The notes below the pieces were generated by a model. It did no database searches, was not told where the DNA came from, and worked only from the letters and a program-made list of their open reading frames with translations. Below are positions 55,714 to 64,000 of a stretch of 64,000 bases of DNA, piece after piece. The translations under genes were made by a program, and so were the position numbers. The stretch is from Aerococcus sp. (GTDB lineage: Bacteria > Bacillota > Bacilli > Lactobacillales > Aerococcaceae): NCBI GenBank assembly GCA_022768285.1, contig JALEMJ010000016.1:79179-143178 (forward strand), read 5' to 3'. Position 1 is the first letter of the stretch, and the number at the start of each line of letters is the position of its first letter.

Positions 55714-56610
55714 ATGGTAGAAGCATATCAGCGTTTTAGTGATTATCTGCGTAATGAAAAGCATTACAGTGAGCAGACGGTTACAGCGTATTTAACTGAT
55801 CTGAAGCAATTTATTCAGTTTATGGATGATGTAGGAATTTTATCATTCAACGACGTGACCTATCGCGATATTCGGTTGTATCTTGGTGAATTATACGAGA
55901 AAAAATTATCTCGACATAGTGTCGGTCGCCATTTGAGTAGCTTACGCGCGGCTTTTCAGTACTTTATGGCTGAAGGTATTATTTCTGATAATCCTTTTAT
56001 CTATATTAAGACGGCTAAAGCTGAAAAGCGACTGCCAAGCTTTTTTTATGAGAGTGAGTTACAGCCCATTTTTGATAGTTTTACCGAGCGTACACCACTT
56101 GCGTTGCGCGACAGAGCATTATTTGAATTTATGTATGCGACTGGTGCGCGTGTGAGTGAATGTACAGGATTAACGCTTCACGCGCTGGATATGACAACAG
56201 GAATTGTTTCCTTACACGGTAAAGGCAACAAGGATCGCTATGTGCCGTTCGGTTCTTTTTGTCAGGAAGCGCTGAGTGATTATTTCGATATTGGGCGTCC
56301 AGAGCTTACGCAGGATGATGACGAACAACATGTATTTCTCAATTATCGTGGGGAACCATTGACAAGCCAGGGCGTGTCTTATATCCTCAATCAAATTATT
56401 AAGCGGAGTGCTTCAAATCTTTCTATCCATCCACATAAACTGCGGCATAGTTTTGCTACACATTTATTGGATCACGGTGCTGATATACGTACGGTTCAGG
56501 AATTACTGGGCCACAGTAGTTTATCAACGACACAGATTTATACGCATATTTCAAATGAATCATTACGAAAAAGCTATTTAGAAGCTTTTCCTCGTGCTAA
56601 AAAACATTAA
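55714..56610 (+). CDS. xerC: Tyrosine recombinase XerC
   Basis: A 298-residue tyrosine recombinase that resolves chromosome dimers at dif together with its partner. The SAM-like core-binding domain (about 1-90) precedes the catalytic domain with R146 (GARVSE), K170 (LHGKGNKDRYVPFG), H241 and R244 (HKLRHSFATHLL), H267 and nucleophile Y276 (TQIYTHIS). All six residues are intact. The ATG after AAAGGAAAG is preferred to a GTG just before it. The chromosomal operon setting argues against a phage integrase. hslV and hslU, which often separate xerC and codY, are missing. Confidence 0.93.
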   Translation: MVEAYQRFSDYLRNEKHYSEQTVTAYLTDLKQFIQFMDDVGILSFNDVTYRDIRLYLGELYEKKLSRHSVGRHLSSLRAAFQYFMAEGIISDNPFIYIKTAKAEKRLPSFFYESELQPIFDSFTERTPLALRDRALFEFMYATGARVSECTGLTLHALDMTTGIVSLHGKGNKDRYVPFGSFCQEALSDYFDIGRPELTQDDDEQHVFLNYRGEPLTSQGVSYILNQIIKRSASNLSIHPHKLRHSFATHLLDHGADIRTVQELLGHSSLSTTQIYTHISNESLRKSYLEAFPRAKKH

Positions 56611-56632
56611 AACAAAAGAACGGAGTGAAGAC

Positions 56633-57445
56633 ATGGCAAATGCCAGCGAATTATTAGCAAAGATCAGACGAATTAATGAGGTAATTCGTGATGATAGTGT
56701 GAAGAATATTGAAATGGAGAATGACTTTCCTTTTCAAAATTTAGTCGCGTTTTTTGGGGAAGTTATTGATTCGAATGTCTATCTAATCTCCCTCAAAGGA
56801 CATATCCTAGGTCATTATTCCGCATATACATCTTTGGATAGTCAACGTACAGAGGAAATGATAGATGCCAGACAGCTTTCGCCAGAATATATTGATGGGC
56901 TGCGTCACCTTGATGAGACCGAAGCCAATATTGCGATTGATGATGATCGTACGCTCATCGCATTGGAGAAACGTGGACGGACACACGGTATCACCACCAT
57001 TATTCCAATTTATGGGAACGATAAGAAGATGGGCTATTTGCTATTTGCGCGTCCAAAGCCAGAATTTACCGATGAAGATTTAATTTTAGCTGAATACGTT
57101 GCTACAGTATTAGCATTGCAGATGCAGTTCTTAAATCAGCAAATTGAAGAAAAGGCGGCGCATCAGCAGAAACTCGTTGCTTCTGCGGTACAATCATTGA
57201 GCTTTTCAGAAATTGTTGCTTTGCAGGCTATCTTCCGTCATGGCGACAAACCAAAATTCCGTATTACAGCTTCTCGTATTGCAGAGGAAGAGCAGATCAC
57301 GCGTTCAGTAATTGTTAATGCATTGCGCAAAATGGAATCCGCTGGCGTTTTAGTTTCACATTCACTAGGAATGAAGGGAACCTTCATTGATGCACTGAAC
57401 GAAGAAAACTTTGAAGAAATTAAAAAACAACTGAATAACTTTTAG
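56633..57445 (+). CDS. codY: GTP- and branched-chain-amino-acid-sensing repressor CodY
   Basis: A 270-residue CodY, the global nutrient regulator. The N-terminal GAF-like domain (about 1-155), which senses Ile/Leu/Val, is joined by a long helix to the winged helix with ASRIAEEEQITRSVIVNALRKMESAGVLVSHSLGMKGTF, the family DNA-binding signature. The ATG with CGGAGTG five bases upstream was chosen; the frame is open into xerC but those codons are not CodY-like. No CodY box was recognised in this window. It ends in a strong terminator that reaches into plsY. Confidence 0.95.
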   Translation: MANASELLAKIRRINEVIRDDSVKNIEMENDFPFQNLVAFFGEVIDSNVYLISLKGHILGHYSAYTSLDSQRTEEMIDARQLSPEYIDGLRHLDETEANIAIDDDRTLIALEKRGRTHGITTIIPIYGNDKKMGYLLFARPKPEFTDEDLILAEYVATVLALQMQFLNQQIEEKAAHQQKLVASAVQSLSFSEIVALQAIFRHGDKPKFRITASRIAEEEQITRSVIVNALRKMESAGVLVSHSLGMKGTFIDALNEENFEEIKKQLNNF

Positions 57446-57470
57446 AGTTATACATTATTATTAATCCTAC

Positions 57471-57501
57471 GAGGAGATAAAGCTTATCTCCTCTTTTTTT
57501 T
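57471..57501 (+). terminator. Rho-independent terminator after codY, overlapping the plsY 3' end
   Basis: Ten-base perfect stem GAGGAGATAA (57471-57480) with TTATCTCCTC (57484-57493), three-base loop, then eight Ts that on the other strand encode the lysine-rich end of PlsY. The T-run serves only the plus strand. Confidence 0.9.
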
Positions 57502-58098
57502 CGTAAATACTCGAGATTCAGTGCCGTTAATAATACGTTTTAAATTGTCTTTATGACGGACGATAATCAAGATGGTAATGAGGTAGACAATCACTTTGAA
57601 AAATAGCGAGCTTCCAGGCATAAAGGTTGCCATAATACTCGCGGCAATGAGCGCAGTAACACTGGCTAATGACACCATGCGACTGAAAAAGAGTACTACA
57701 AAAAAGACTGAAATGGCAGCAATTGCAAATAAAGGCGCATAAGCGAAAGCAGCACCAAAACTTGTAGCGACGGCCTTTCCACCTTTAAATTTCAGGAAAA
57801 AAGAGAAAGTATGTCCTAGAATCGCGGCGATACCGAAGAGCATCGTGTTCCATGTCACAAATGGGAGGAGGTGAGCGATCCAAATTGCTAGACTACCTTT
57901 CAGCATATCGAGAAAGAAGACTAAAAAACCGCCAGCAGGTCCAAAGACGCGAAAGGCGTTGGTCGTTCCAATGTTACCGGACCCATAATTTCTGGGATCC
58001 TTGTTGAAAAATTTCTTACCAACAAGAACACCGAAAGGAATTGATCCCATTAGATACGAAACAAATAAAAATAGACTATTGATAAGCAATTGCGTCAT
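57484..58098 (-). CDS. plsY: Glycerol-3-phosphate acyltransferase PlsY
   Basis: A 204-residue membrane protein with about five hydrophobic segments. It transfers acyl from acyl-phosphate to glycerol-3-phosphate, the first step in phospholipid synthesis after PlsX. Conserved boxes are GSIPFGVLVGK, GSGNIGTTNAFR (near 39-50) and KGGKAVATSFG, the last two lining the active site. It is the only minus-strand gene after ppsR, convergent with codY and divergent from parE, the plsY-parE-parC arrangement of many Lactobacillales. Confidence 0.95.
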   Translation of the reverse strand: MTQLLINSLFLFVSYLMGSIPFGVLVGKKFFNKDPRNYGSGNIGTTNAFRVFGPAGGFLVFFLDMLKGSLAIWIAHLLPFVTWNTMLFGIAAILGHTFSFFLKFKGGKAVATSFGAAFAYAPLFAIAAISVFFVVLFFSRMVSLASVTALIAASIMATFMPGSSLFFKVIVYLITILIIVRHKDNLKRIINGTESRVFTKKKRR

Positions 58099-58180
58099 GT
58101 GTTAAGACCTACTTTCAGTATTTATTCTCTAGCTAGTATACCTTATTAAGCAATCAAAAGGGAGATGGGACATTGTGCCT

Positions 58181-58210
58181 TTGCATTTAGCGAATAAATT
58201 ATTGTAGTAT
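58181..58210 (+). promoter_or_regulatory. Candidate promoter for parE-parC
   Basis: TTGCAT (58181-58186), 18 bases, TAGTAT (58205-58210). Confidence 0.4.
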
Positions 58211-58247
58211 GTCAAAGTAACTATTAAAGAGAGGAACATAAAAAAGT

Positions 58248-60263
58248 ATGGTTCAATCTTCAAATACTGAACAATACAATGAAAATTCAATTCAAATACT
58301 TGAAGGTTTAGAAGCAGTCAAGAAGCGTCCAGGAATGTATATTGGGTCTACTGACTCACGTGGTATGCATCATTTAGTATATGAAATCGTCGATAATTCT
58401 GTCGATGAGGCATTAGCGGGTTACTGCGATCATATTCGTGTCACTATTGCGAAAGACGGTGCCTGTATCGTTGAAGATAATGGACGCGGCATGCCTATCG
58501 GGAAACATATGAGTGGCAGGCCGACCGTTGAAGTCATTTTGACTGTCCTTCATGCAGGGGGAAAATTTACTGAAAATGCTTATAAAACTTCTGGTGGTTT
58601 GCATGGCGTCGGTTCTAGCGTCGTCAATGCATTATCTAGCGAGTTAGATGTCGATGTGGTAAGAGATCACCAGCGCTACCAACAGCAGTTCGTTAATGGG
58701 GGCGAACCGAAGAAACCTAAACGCTCCAAAGTTAAATCGAACAAGACAGGCACAACGATTCGCTTTATACCCGATAGTAATGTTTTCGGTAACGTCTCGT
58801 TTAATTCAGAATTATTAATTGAACATTTGCGTGAAGAAGCCTTTTTAATCAAAGGATTGACTATTGATTTTGAGGATCAACGCGTGGAACCTGTGATTAA
58901 AGAAAGCTTTCACTATGATGAAGGCATCGTAGCATTTGTTAAATACCTTAATGAGAATAAAGAAAGTCTACATGAGCCACTGTACTTCAGCGACAAAGAT
59001 GCGGAGACTGGGATTGAAATGGAAGTGGCCATGCAGTACAACGATGGCTACTCTGAGACAATCCTTTCGTTCGTTAATAATGTGCGCACGCCAGATGGTG
59101 GTACACATGAAACCGGATTGAAAACAGGAATCACCAAAGTATTCAATGAGTACGCACGTAAGGTCAACTTGATTAAACCGAAAGAGAAAAATTTGGAGGG
59201 TAGCGATGTACGTGAAGGCTTCACCGCTATTCTTTCCCTGCGAATTCCTGAAGAAATTCTCCAATTTGAGGGGCAGGTTAAAGGTAAACTGGGAACTAAA
59301 GAAGCACGTTTTGTGGTTGAGAATCTTATCAGTGAACAGCTGGCGATTTACTTCATGGAGAATGGTGACATGGCGCAGTCACTAGTACGTAAGTCACTTC
59401 GAGCGCGAAAGGCACGCGAAGCTGCGCGACTAGCCCGGGAGCAGTCACGCAAGGGTAAAAAAGGACAGAAACGAGACGTTTTATTGTCCGGGAAGCTGAC
59501 GCCAGCGCAAGGAAAAAATGCGAAGCGCAATGAACTCTTTTTGGTCGAGGGAGATTCCGCCGGTGGATCAGCGAAGCAGGGGCGAGATCGTCGCTTCCAA
59601 GCTATCCTGCCTTTACGCGGGAAAGTCTTGAATACAGAAAAAGTCGGACTAGAAGAGATCTTGAAGAATGAAGAGTTGAGCACCATTATCTATACAATCG
59701 GTGCGGGTGTTGGCTCTGACTTTAAATTGGAAGATGCTAACTACGATAAAATCATTATTATGACAGATGCGGATACAGATGGGGCACATATTCAGGTGTT
59801 GCTACTGACATTCTTCTATCGCTATATGCGTCCACTAGTAGAAGATGGTCGCATTTACATTGCGATGCCGCCACTATACAAGGTAAGCAGCGGCCGTGGT
59901 AAACAAGCATCGATTACCTATGCGTGGACCGATGAAGAATTAAAGCAAGTGACTTCCCATGCGAGCAAAGGGTATAATTTGCAACGTTACAAAGGACTCG
60001 GTGAAATGAATGCAGATCAATTGTGGGAGACAACCATGGACCCCGAAAAACGTACCTTAATTCGCGTACAATTATCTGATCAAGCACTCACTGAAAGTCG
60101 TGTCTCCACATTAATGGGAAGTAAAGTGGAACCGAGACGTGAATGGATTGAACATCATGTGAAATTTACTATGGATGATGCAGATACTTTACTCGAGAAA
60201 TCGGACGAAAGCATATCAGAATCTGAAAAGATTAAGGAAGCACTGCGAAAGGAAGGTGAATAG
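58248..60263 (+). CDS. parE: DNA topoisomerase IV subunit B
   Basis: A 671-residue type IIA ATPase subunit. GHKL motifs are [23 protein letters not shown] and [15 protein letters not shown]; the TOPRIM part has [27 protein letters not shown] and DADTDGAHI. It decatenates daughter chromosomes with ParC. Named parE rather than gyrB because it directly precedes parC and follows plsY, as in streptococci and lactobacilli. ATG about 10 bases after AGAGGAA. Confidence 0.95.
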   Translation: MVQSSNTEQYNENSIQILEGLEAVKKRPGMYIGSTDSRGMHHLVYEIVDNSVDEALAGYCDHIRVTIAKDGACIVEDNGRGMPIGKHMSGRPTVEVILTVLHAGGKFTENAYKTSGGLHGVGSSVVNALSSELDVDVVRDHQRYQQQFVNGGEPKKPKRSKVKSNKTGTTIRFIPDSNVFGNVSFNSELLIEHLREEAFLIKGLTIDFEDQRVEPVIKESFHYDEGIVAFVKYLNENKESLHEPLYFSDKDAETGIEMEVAMQYNDGYSETILSFVNNVRTPDGGTHETGLKTGITKVFNEYARKVNLIKPKEKNLEGSDVREGFTAILSLRIPEEILQFEGQVKGKLGTKEARFVVENLISEQLAIYFMENGDMAQSLVRKSLRARKAREAARLAREQSRKGKKGQKRDVLLSGKLTPAQGKNAKRNELFLVEGDSAGGSAKQGRDRRFQAILPLRGKVLNTEKVGLEEILKNEELSTIIYTIGAGVGSDFKLEDANYDKIIIMTDADTDGAHIQVLLLTFFYRYMRPLVEDGRIYIAMPPLYKVSSGRGKQASITYAWTDEELKQVTSHASKGYNLQRYKGLGEMNADQLWETTMDPEKRTLIRVQLSDQALTESRVSTLMGSKVEPRREWIEHHVKFTMDDADTLLEKSDESISESEKIKEALRKEGE

Positions 60264-60265
60264 AC

Positions 60266-62725
60266 GTGGCTACTGATATTCAAGAACTTAATTTAGAAGA
60301 TATTATGGGCGATCGTTTTGGTCGATATTCTAAATATATTATTCAAGATCGCGCACTCCCAGATATTCGTGATGGTTTGAAACCCGTTCAGCGTCGTATT
60401 CTCTATGCAATGTTTATGGACAACAATACGTCTGCGCATCCTTTCCGCAAATCGGCAAAGACGGTCGGTAATGTTATTGGTAATTACCATCCACATGGTG
60501 ATAGCTCCGTTTATGAGGCGATGATTCGGATGAGCCAATCGTGGAAGAACCGTGAGCCACTAATTGATATGCATGGAAATAATGGGTCATTGGATGGCGA
60601 CCCTGCTGCAGCAATGCGATACACCGAAGCACGTTTGAGTCCAATTGCTATTGAACTGCTGAATGATCTCAATAAAAAAACGGTCGATACGATTTTAAAT
60701 TTCGATGATACGGAAGAGGAACCTACTGTACTGCCAGCAGCCTTCCCTAATTTATTGGTTAACGGGGCACAGGGGATATCGGCAGGATATGCCACAGAAA
60801 TTCCTACCCATAATCTTGGCGAAGTTATCGATGCTGTCATTTATCTGATCGATCATCCAACCGCTAAAGTATCAACACTAATGAATTACTTACCGGGGCC
60901 AGATTTTCCAACTGGCGGAATTATTCAAGGTAAAAAGGGATTAGAAAAAGCATATCAAACGGGTAAAGGGCGCGTAGTAATCCGTGCGCGCCACACGATT
61001 GAAAAACTTCGCGGTGGCCGTGAGCAGATTGTTATCACAGAAATCCCATTTGCAGTCAATAAAGCGGAACTCGTGCGAGAAATGGATCAGTTACGTTTGA
61101 ATCGCTCGATTGAAGGTGTCGCAGAGGTGCGCGACGAAACCGACCGCAACGGCCTTCGCATTGTGATTGAATTGAAGCGCAATGCTGATAAATCGCAAAT
61201 TATGCAGTATTACTATAAACACTCGAACTTGCAGATCAATTACCATTTCAATATGGTAGCCATCAATCATCGCCGCCCCGAACAAGTTGGCTTGCTTCCA
61301 ATGCTTTCATCATTTATCGAGCACCGACGCGATGTCGTCATTCGCCGTACGCGCTATGATTTAGATAAAGCGAACCATCGCTTGCACATTGTCGATGGAT
61401 TAATCAAGGCAATATCAGCATTGGATGAGGTCATTCGTATCATCCGTAGCAGTAGCAACAAAAAGCAGGCGAAAGAGAATTTAATTGATGCGTTTCAATT
61501 TACTGAAGTTCAAGCTGAGGCCATTGTATCCTTACAGCTTTATCGCTTAACGAATACAGATATTCAGTCCTTACAAGACGAGAAAGCGACATTGACACAA
61601 ACAATTGCTGAATATCAAGCGTTACTCTCGGACGATAAAGTGCTGGAGAAGCAAATAAAAAAAGAATTACGCGATATCAAGAAGCAATACGCAACACCAC
61701 GCTTGACAACAATTGAAGATGAAATTGAAGAGATCACCATCAATAAGTCTTTCCTAATTCCCGACGAAACAGTTTATGCCACTGTAACGACGAATGGCTA
61801 TGTTAAGCGTGTCAGTCAACGCAGCTTTGCCTCATCGAATATTGAGGATTTCGGTTTACGCGAGGGTGACCATTTACTTTATTTTGCAGAGCATTCTACA
61901 TTGGATAACTTGGTTTTGGTTACAAACCGTGGAAATTATATTTTCCAACCTGTTTATGAGCTGAGTGATATACGTTGGAAAGACATAGGGGAGCACTTTT
62001 CCCAACGTATCAGTTTAGCTGAAGATGAAAAGATCATTGGCGTCTTCCCAATCGAAAATGATACACAAGATGAACTCTTACTCACTACTAGAGCAGGGCA
62101 AATTAAGCGCTCATTATTGAGTGAGTGTCATGCTTTTAGAGGCTATAAGCACAAGACAGCACAGCTCATGGCATTGAGTGGTCCGCGTGATGAATTAATT
62201 GGTGCGACACGGATACGTGCCACGGATAATAAGGACATGGCTGAAGTGTTATTAATTACACGTTTTGGTTTTGCTTTACGCTATGTTATTGATGACATTA
62301 ATACCTTGGGATTGAAGGCTAAAGGGGTTAAAGCTATCAATCTTAAGGAAAAAGATACCGTCGTTGCAGCTATTTATAATCCTAAACCGTCAGACAATGA
62401 TCAATGGCTATTAATGACACAACGCGGTAATATGAAGCGCATGCACTGGGAAGATGTCTCATTGCTCAAGCGCGCCAAACGTGGATTAGTCGTTCTCAAA
62501 GAATTGAAAGGTAGACCGCACCGCGTTATGCATGCGTATCCTGTCGAAACGCTCGATCAACGCTTTGAACTGTACGGAGCGAATGGTGAATTACAAACGA
62601 TCCAAGTACGCGATATTCCAATTAATGAGCGTTACAGCAACGGACGTTCCATGGTTGATGAAGCAACCTTCGGAGAAATTATTGAAGTTACACCGCTTCT
62701 TAATTTATCAGCGGAAGTTGATTAA
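60266..62725 (+). CDS. parC: DNA topoisomerase IV subunit A
   Basis: An 819-residue breakage-reunion subunit. The active-site tyrosine is Y119 ([10 protein letters not shown]). The quinolone-determining region keeps S80 and E84 ([12 protein letters not shown]), the susceptible-type residues. The C-terminal half forms a pinwheel DNA-wrapping domain (from about 490) without a GyrA box that I could recognise. GTG start two bases after the parE stop, behind GGAAGGTGA; the genes are coupled. Confidence 0.95.
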   Translation: MATDIQELNLEDIMGDRFGRYSKYIIQDRALPDIRDGLKPVQRRILYAMFMDNNTSAHPFRKSAKTVGNVIGNYHPHGDSSVYEAMIRMSQSWKNREPLIDMHGNNGSLDGDPAAAMRYTEARLSPIAIELLNDLNKKTVDTILNFDDTEEEPTVLPAAFPNLLVNGAQGISAGYATEIPTHNLGEVIDAVIYLIDHPTAKVSTLMNYLPGPDFPTGGIIQGKKGLEKAYQTGKGRVVIRARHTIEKLRGGREQIVITEIPFAVNKAELVREMDQLRLNRSIEGVAEVRDETDRNGLRIVIELKRNADKSQIMQYYYKHSNLQINYHFNMVAINHRRPEQVGLLPMLSSFIEHRRDVVIRRTRYDLDKANHRLHIVDGLIKAISALDEVIRIIRSSSNKKQAKENLIDAFQFTEVQAEAIVSLQLYRLTNTDIQSLQDEKATLTQTIAEYQALLSDDKVLEKQIKKELRDIKKQYATPRLTTIEDEIEEITINKSFLIPDETVYATVTTNGYVKRVSQRSFASSNIEDFGLREGDHLLYFAEHSTLDNLVLVTNRGNYIFQPVYELSDIRWKDIGEHFSQRISLAEDEKIIGVFPIENDTQDELLLTTRAGQIKRSLLSECHAFRGYKHKTAQLMALSGPRDELIGATRIRATDNKDMAEVLLITRFGFALRYVIDDINTLGLKAKGVKAINLKEKDTVVAAIYNPKPSDNDQWLLMTQRGNMKRMHWEDVSLLKRAKRGLVVLKELKGRPHRVMHAYPVETLDQRFELYGANGELQTIQVRDIPINERYSNGRSMVDEATFGEIIEVTPLLNLSAEVD

Positions 62726-62761
62726 TCTATCTCATGCGCTAAGAGAAACAGAAATGAAATA

Positions 62762-62770
62762 TGCTATACT
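62762..62770 (+). promoter_or_regulatory. Extended -10 promoter for ppaC
   Basis: TGC-TATACT, an extended -10 element 40 bases before ppaC; no -35 of note. Confidence 0.55.
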
Positions 62771-62810
62771 TTTAATAATTATTTAAAATTCTCGGGGAGA
62801 AGGAGATTAT

Positions 62811-63746
62811 ATGAGCAAAATTTTAGTTTTTGGACACCAAAATCCTGATACAGACGCGATTACATGTGCTATCACATACAGCCACTTGTTGAATGAATTA
62901 GGTGAAACGGCTGAACCGGTTGCGCTCGGTGAAATTAACAAAGAGACAGTCTATGCACTCAATCAATTTGGCTTTGATGCACCACGTGTCATTGAAAAAG
63001 CGAGCGATGAAACGGACACGGTAGCATTAGTAGATCACAATGAGTTTCAACAGTCTGTCAGTGATATCAAAGACGTAACCATCCATTCTGTCGTTGATCA
63101 CCATCGGATCTCTAATTTCGAAACAGCACAGCCACTATACTTTAATGCTAAGCCTCTAGGTTCCTGTCAAAGTGTCATCTATGGTTTATACCAACAATAT
63201 GGTGTTGAAGTCACTCCAGAAATTGCTGGATTAATGTTATCCGGATTGATTTCTGATTCATTGCTCTTTTCATCACCAACGTGCACACCTTACGATAAGA
63301 AGATTGGTCAGAAATTAGCAGAAATTGTTGGTGTAGACAGTCAAACATACGGCACAGAAATGCTCAAAGCGGGGGCAAGCGTTGACGATAAAGATGCAGC
63401 AACCATTGCTGATGGGGATGCTAAATCATTTGAAATGGGTGATTACCAGATGCGAATCGGTCAGGTTAATGTGGTTGATATCGCAGATGTTTTGGACCGT
63501 AAGCAAGAAATTCTAGACGAAATGCAATCACTATCGCTCGCCAATAGCTATGATGGTTTCTTACTAATTGTTACTAACATCCTGACTAATGATTCTGAAG
63601 GGCTATTCGTTGGTCGAGACGAGATTATTCCAGGACTTGAAGAAGCTTTTGGGGTTTCAGTTAAAGACCATCAATTACCACTCAAAGGCGTTGTTTCCCG
63701 TAAGAAACAGGTTGTACCGCCACTAACGAAAACATTAGCTAAATAA
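62811..63746 (+). CDS. ppaC: Manganese-dependent inorganic pyrophosphatase
   Basis: A 311-residue family II pyrophosphatase (DHH superfamily). Metal ligands are H9, D13 and D15 (FGHQNPDTDAI), D75-H76 (VDHNE) and D96-H97-H98 (VDHHR); the C-terminal DHHA2 domain contains the substrate-binding GVVSRKKQVVPPL near the end. It hydrolyses PPi made by biosynthesis and has high activity with Mn2+. ATG behind GGAGAAGGAG. It is monocistronic, with its own promoter and terminator. Confidence 0.96.
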   Translation: MSKILVFGHQNPDTDAITCAITYSHLLNELGETAEPVALGEINKETVYALNQFGFDAPRVIEKASDETDTVALVDHNEFQQSVSDIKDVTIHSVVDHHRISNFETAQPLYFNAKPLGSCQSVIYGLYQQYGVEVTPEIAGLMLSGLISDSLLFSSPTCTPYDKKIGQKLAEIVGVDSQTYGTEMLKAGASVDDKDAATIADGDAKSFEMGDYQMRIGQVNVVDIADVLDRKQEILDEMQSLSLANSYDGFLLIVTNILTNDSEGLFVGRDEIIPGLEEAFGVSVKDHQLPLKGVVSRKKQVVPPLTKTLAK

Positions 63747-63772
63747 TATTTTAATATCTATCTAATGGTGAT

Positions 63773-63801
63773 AAGGTTGCTGTTTACCAGAAGCCTTTTT
63801 T
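63773..63801 (+). terminator. Terminator after ppaC
   Basis: AAGGTT (63773-63778) pairs with AGCCTT (63792-63797), with an inner CTG/CAG stem and one mismatch, then a T-run. Confidence 0.65.
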
Positions 63802-63866
63802 ATGGATCGCTGATAGATAAGTTTTTAATAGCTTTTTAGCGATTAACTCATTACTATAAAGGGGAG

Positions 63867-63900
63867 GGGAACTCCAAATAAAAAAATTTAGAGTTTACCC
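63867..63900 (+). repeat. Inverted repeat just upstream of the last promoter
   Basis: AACTCCAAAT (63870-63879) and ATTTAGAGTT (63886-63895) pair with one mismatch around six As; flanking GGG and ACCC partly extend the dyad. It abuts the -35 at 63901, where an activator or repressor could bind. Confidence 0.4.
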
Positions 63901-63929
63901 TTGACTAATTTTGACCTACGCATTATACT
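63901..63929 (+). promoter_or_regulatory. SigmaA-type promoter for the last, partial gene
   Basis: TTGACT (63901-63906), exactly 17 bases, TATACT (63924-63929). Confidence 0.8.
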
Positions 63930-63943
63930 TACTTTCAGTAAGT
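63927..63943 (+). promoter_or_regulatory. Perfect 7-3-7 dyad operator over the -10
   Basis: ACTTACT-TTC-AGTAAGT. It begins inside the -10 hexamer and covers the transcription start, the classic place for a repressor. The TACT...AGTA core recalls sites of HxlR/MarR-type quinone or thiol sensors. Confidence 0.55.
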
Positions 63944-63980
63944 GAGATTAATAAATGTGAAAGCAAGGAGGAGTTTATTA

Positions 63981-64000
63981 ATGATTAAAACTGTATTAGT
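63981..64000 (+). CDS. Start of an unidentified gene, cut by the window edge
   Basis: Only the first codons (MIKTVL...) are visible, behind a near-perfect AAGGAGGAG site eight bases upstream and a strong promoter. The hydrophobic start after a lysine would suit a Rossmann or flavodoxin-like first strand, but this is too little to name it. The operator-like dyad upstream suggests a regulated gene rather than a housekeeping one. Confidence 0.6.

Noticed and set aside
55714..56610. xerC as a phage or island integrase
   Set aside because: It sits in a conserved core operon between topA and codY, has no attachment-site repeats or tRNA next to it, and matches XerC length.
56594..56632. Longer codY starting inside xerC
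   Set aside because: The added residues are not CodY-like, and the ATG at 56633 has a proper site and the MANASELLAKIRRIN start.
58248..62725. Gyrase subunits gyrB-gyrA instead of parE-parC
   Set aside because: Adjacency to plsY, the parE-parC order and the lack of a recognisable GyrA box favour topoisomerase IV; gyrB-gyrA usually lie near the origin with recF.
1..64000. tRNA, rRNA, CRISPR, insertion sequences, prophage, T-box leaders
   Set aside because: None was seen by eye on either strand: no regularly spaced repeats, no transposase-like genes and no T-box-like motif in the leaders. A covariance-model scan would be more sensitive.

Overview
The window is a dense, almost entirely plus-strand block of core genes from a low-GC Gram-positive bacterium of the Lactobacillales, most likely a lactobacillus-like lactic acid bacterium. 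The evidence is Bacillus-type PolC, CodY, RnpM (YlxR), YozE and YfmR-type ABC-F, together with a fatty-acid gene order (fabZ-fabT-acpP-fabD-fabG-fabF-accB-fabZ-accC/D-accA-fabI) and an rbgA-rnhB-dprA-topA-xerC...plsY-parE-parC order that I associate with this group. I could not run a search, so the genus is left open. No rRNA, tRNA, CRISPR array, insertion sequence or prophage gene was seen. No gene-free stretch exceeds 300 bases.

Layout. (1) 1-5.5 kb: ppsR, reading away from a Zur-like repressor, then rpsU-yqeY and a large SWIM/SNF2 helicase. (2) 5.6-24.1 kb: the translation and envelope supercluster rpsB-tsf-pyrH-frr-uppS-cdsA-rseP-polC, then rimP-nusA-rnpM-ylxQ-infB-rbfA. A three-gene cassette (PII-like protein, duplicated DUF1538 membrane protein, tandem PII-like protein) sits between polC and rimP. 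proS, the usual neighbour between rseP and polC, is absent here. (3) 24.1-33.3 kb: the type II fatty-acid synthesis cluster behind a promoter that carries a FabT-like box. It has three oddities: accC and accD form one open reading frame, the second FabZ lacks the catalytic-histidine motif, and neither fabH nor fabK is present (FabI closes the cluster). (4) 33.4-42.2 kb: truB-ribF, then the heat-shock set hrcA-grpE-dnaK, dnaJ and lepA. The hrcA promoter is overlapped by a CtsR-like site and followed by an imperfect CIRCE. (5) 42.3-48.6 kb: an APC permease, fhs, a YfmR/Uup-type ABC-F ATPase, dihydrofolate reductase and yozE. (6) 48.6-57.4 kb: ctpA, lepB, rbgA, rnhB, dprA, topA, xerC and codY. 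(7) 57.5-64 kb: plsY on the minus strand, parE-parC, ppaC, and the first codons of a gene behind a strong promoter that overlaps a perfect 7-3-7 dyad.

Most of the window is ordinary housekeeping. The parts most worth following are the PII/DUF1538/PII cassette, the AccC-AccD fusion, the histidine-less FabZ, and several expression signals that overlap in unusual ways: a terminator-like hairpin in the rimP-nusA leader, another containing the dprA ribosome-binding site, a structured rpsB leader, and the doubly marked hrcA promoter. Start codons were chosen by ribosome-binding-site spacing, so several genes are given shorter than their longest open frame. All promoter, operator and terminator calls are by eye.
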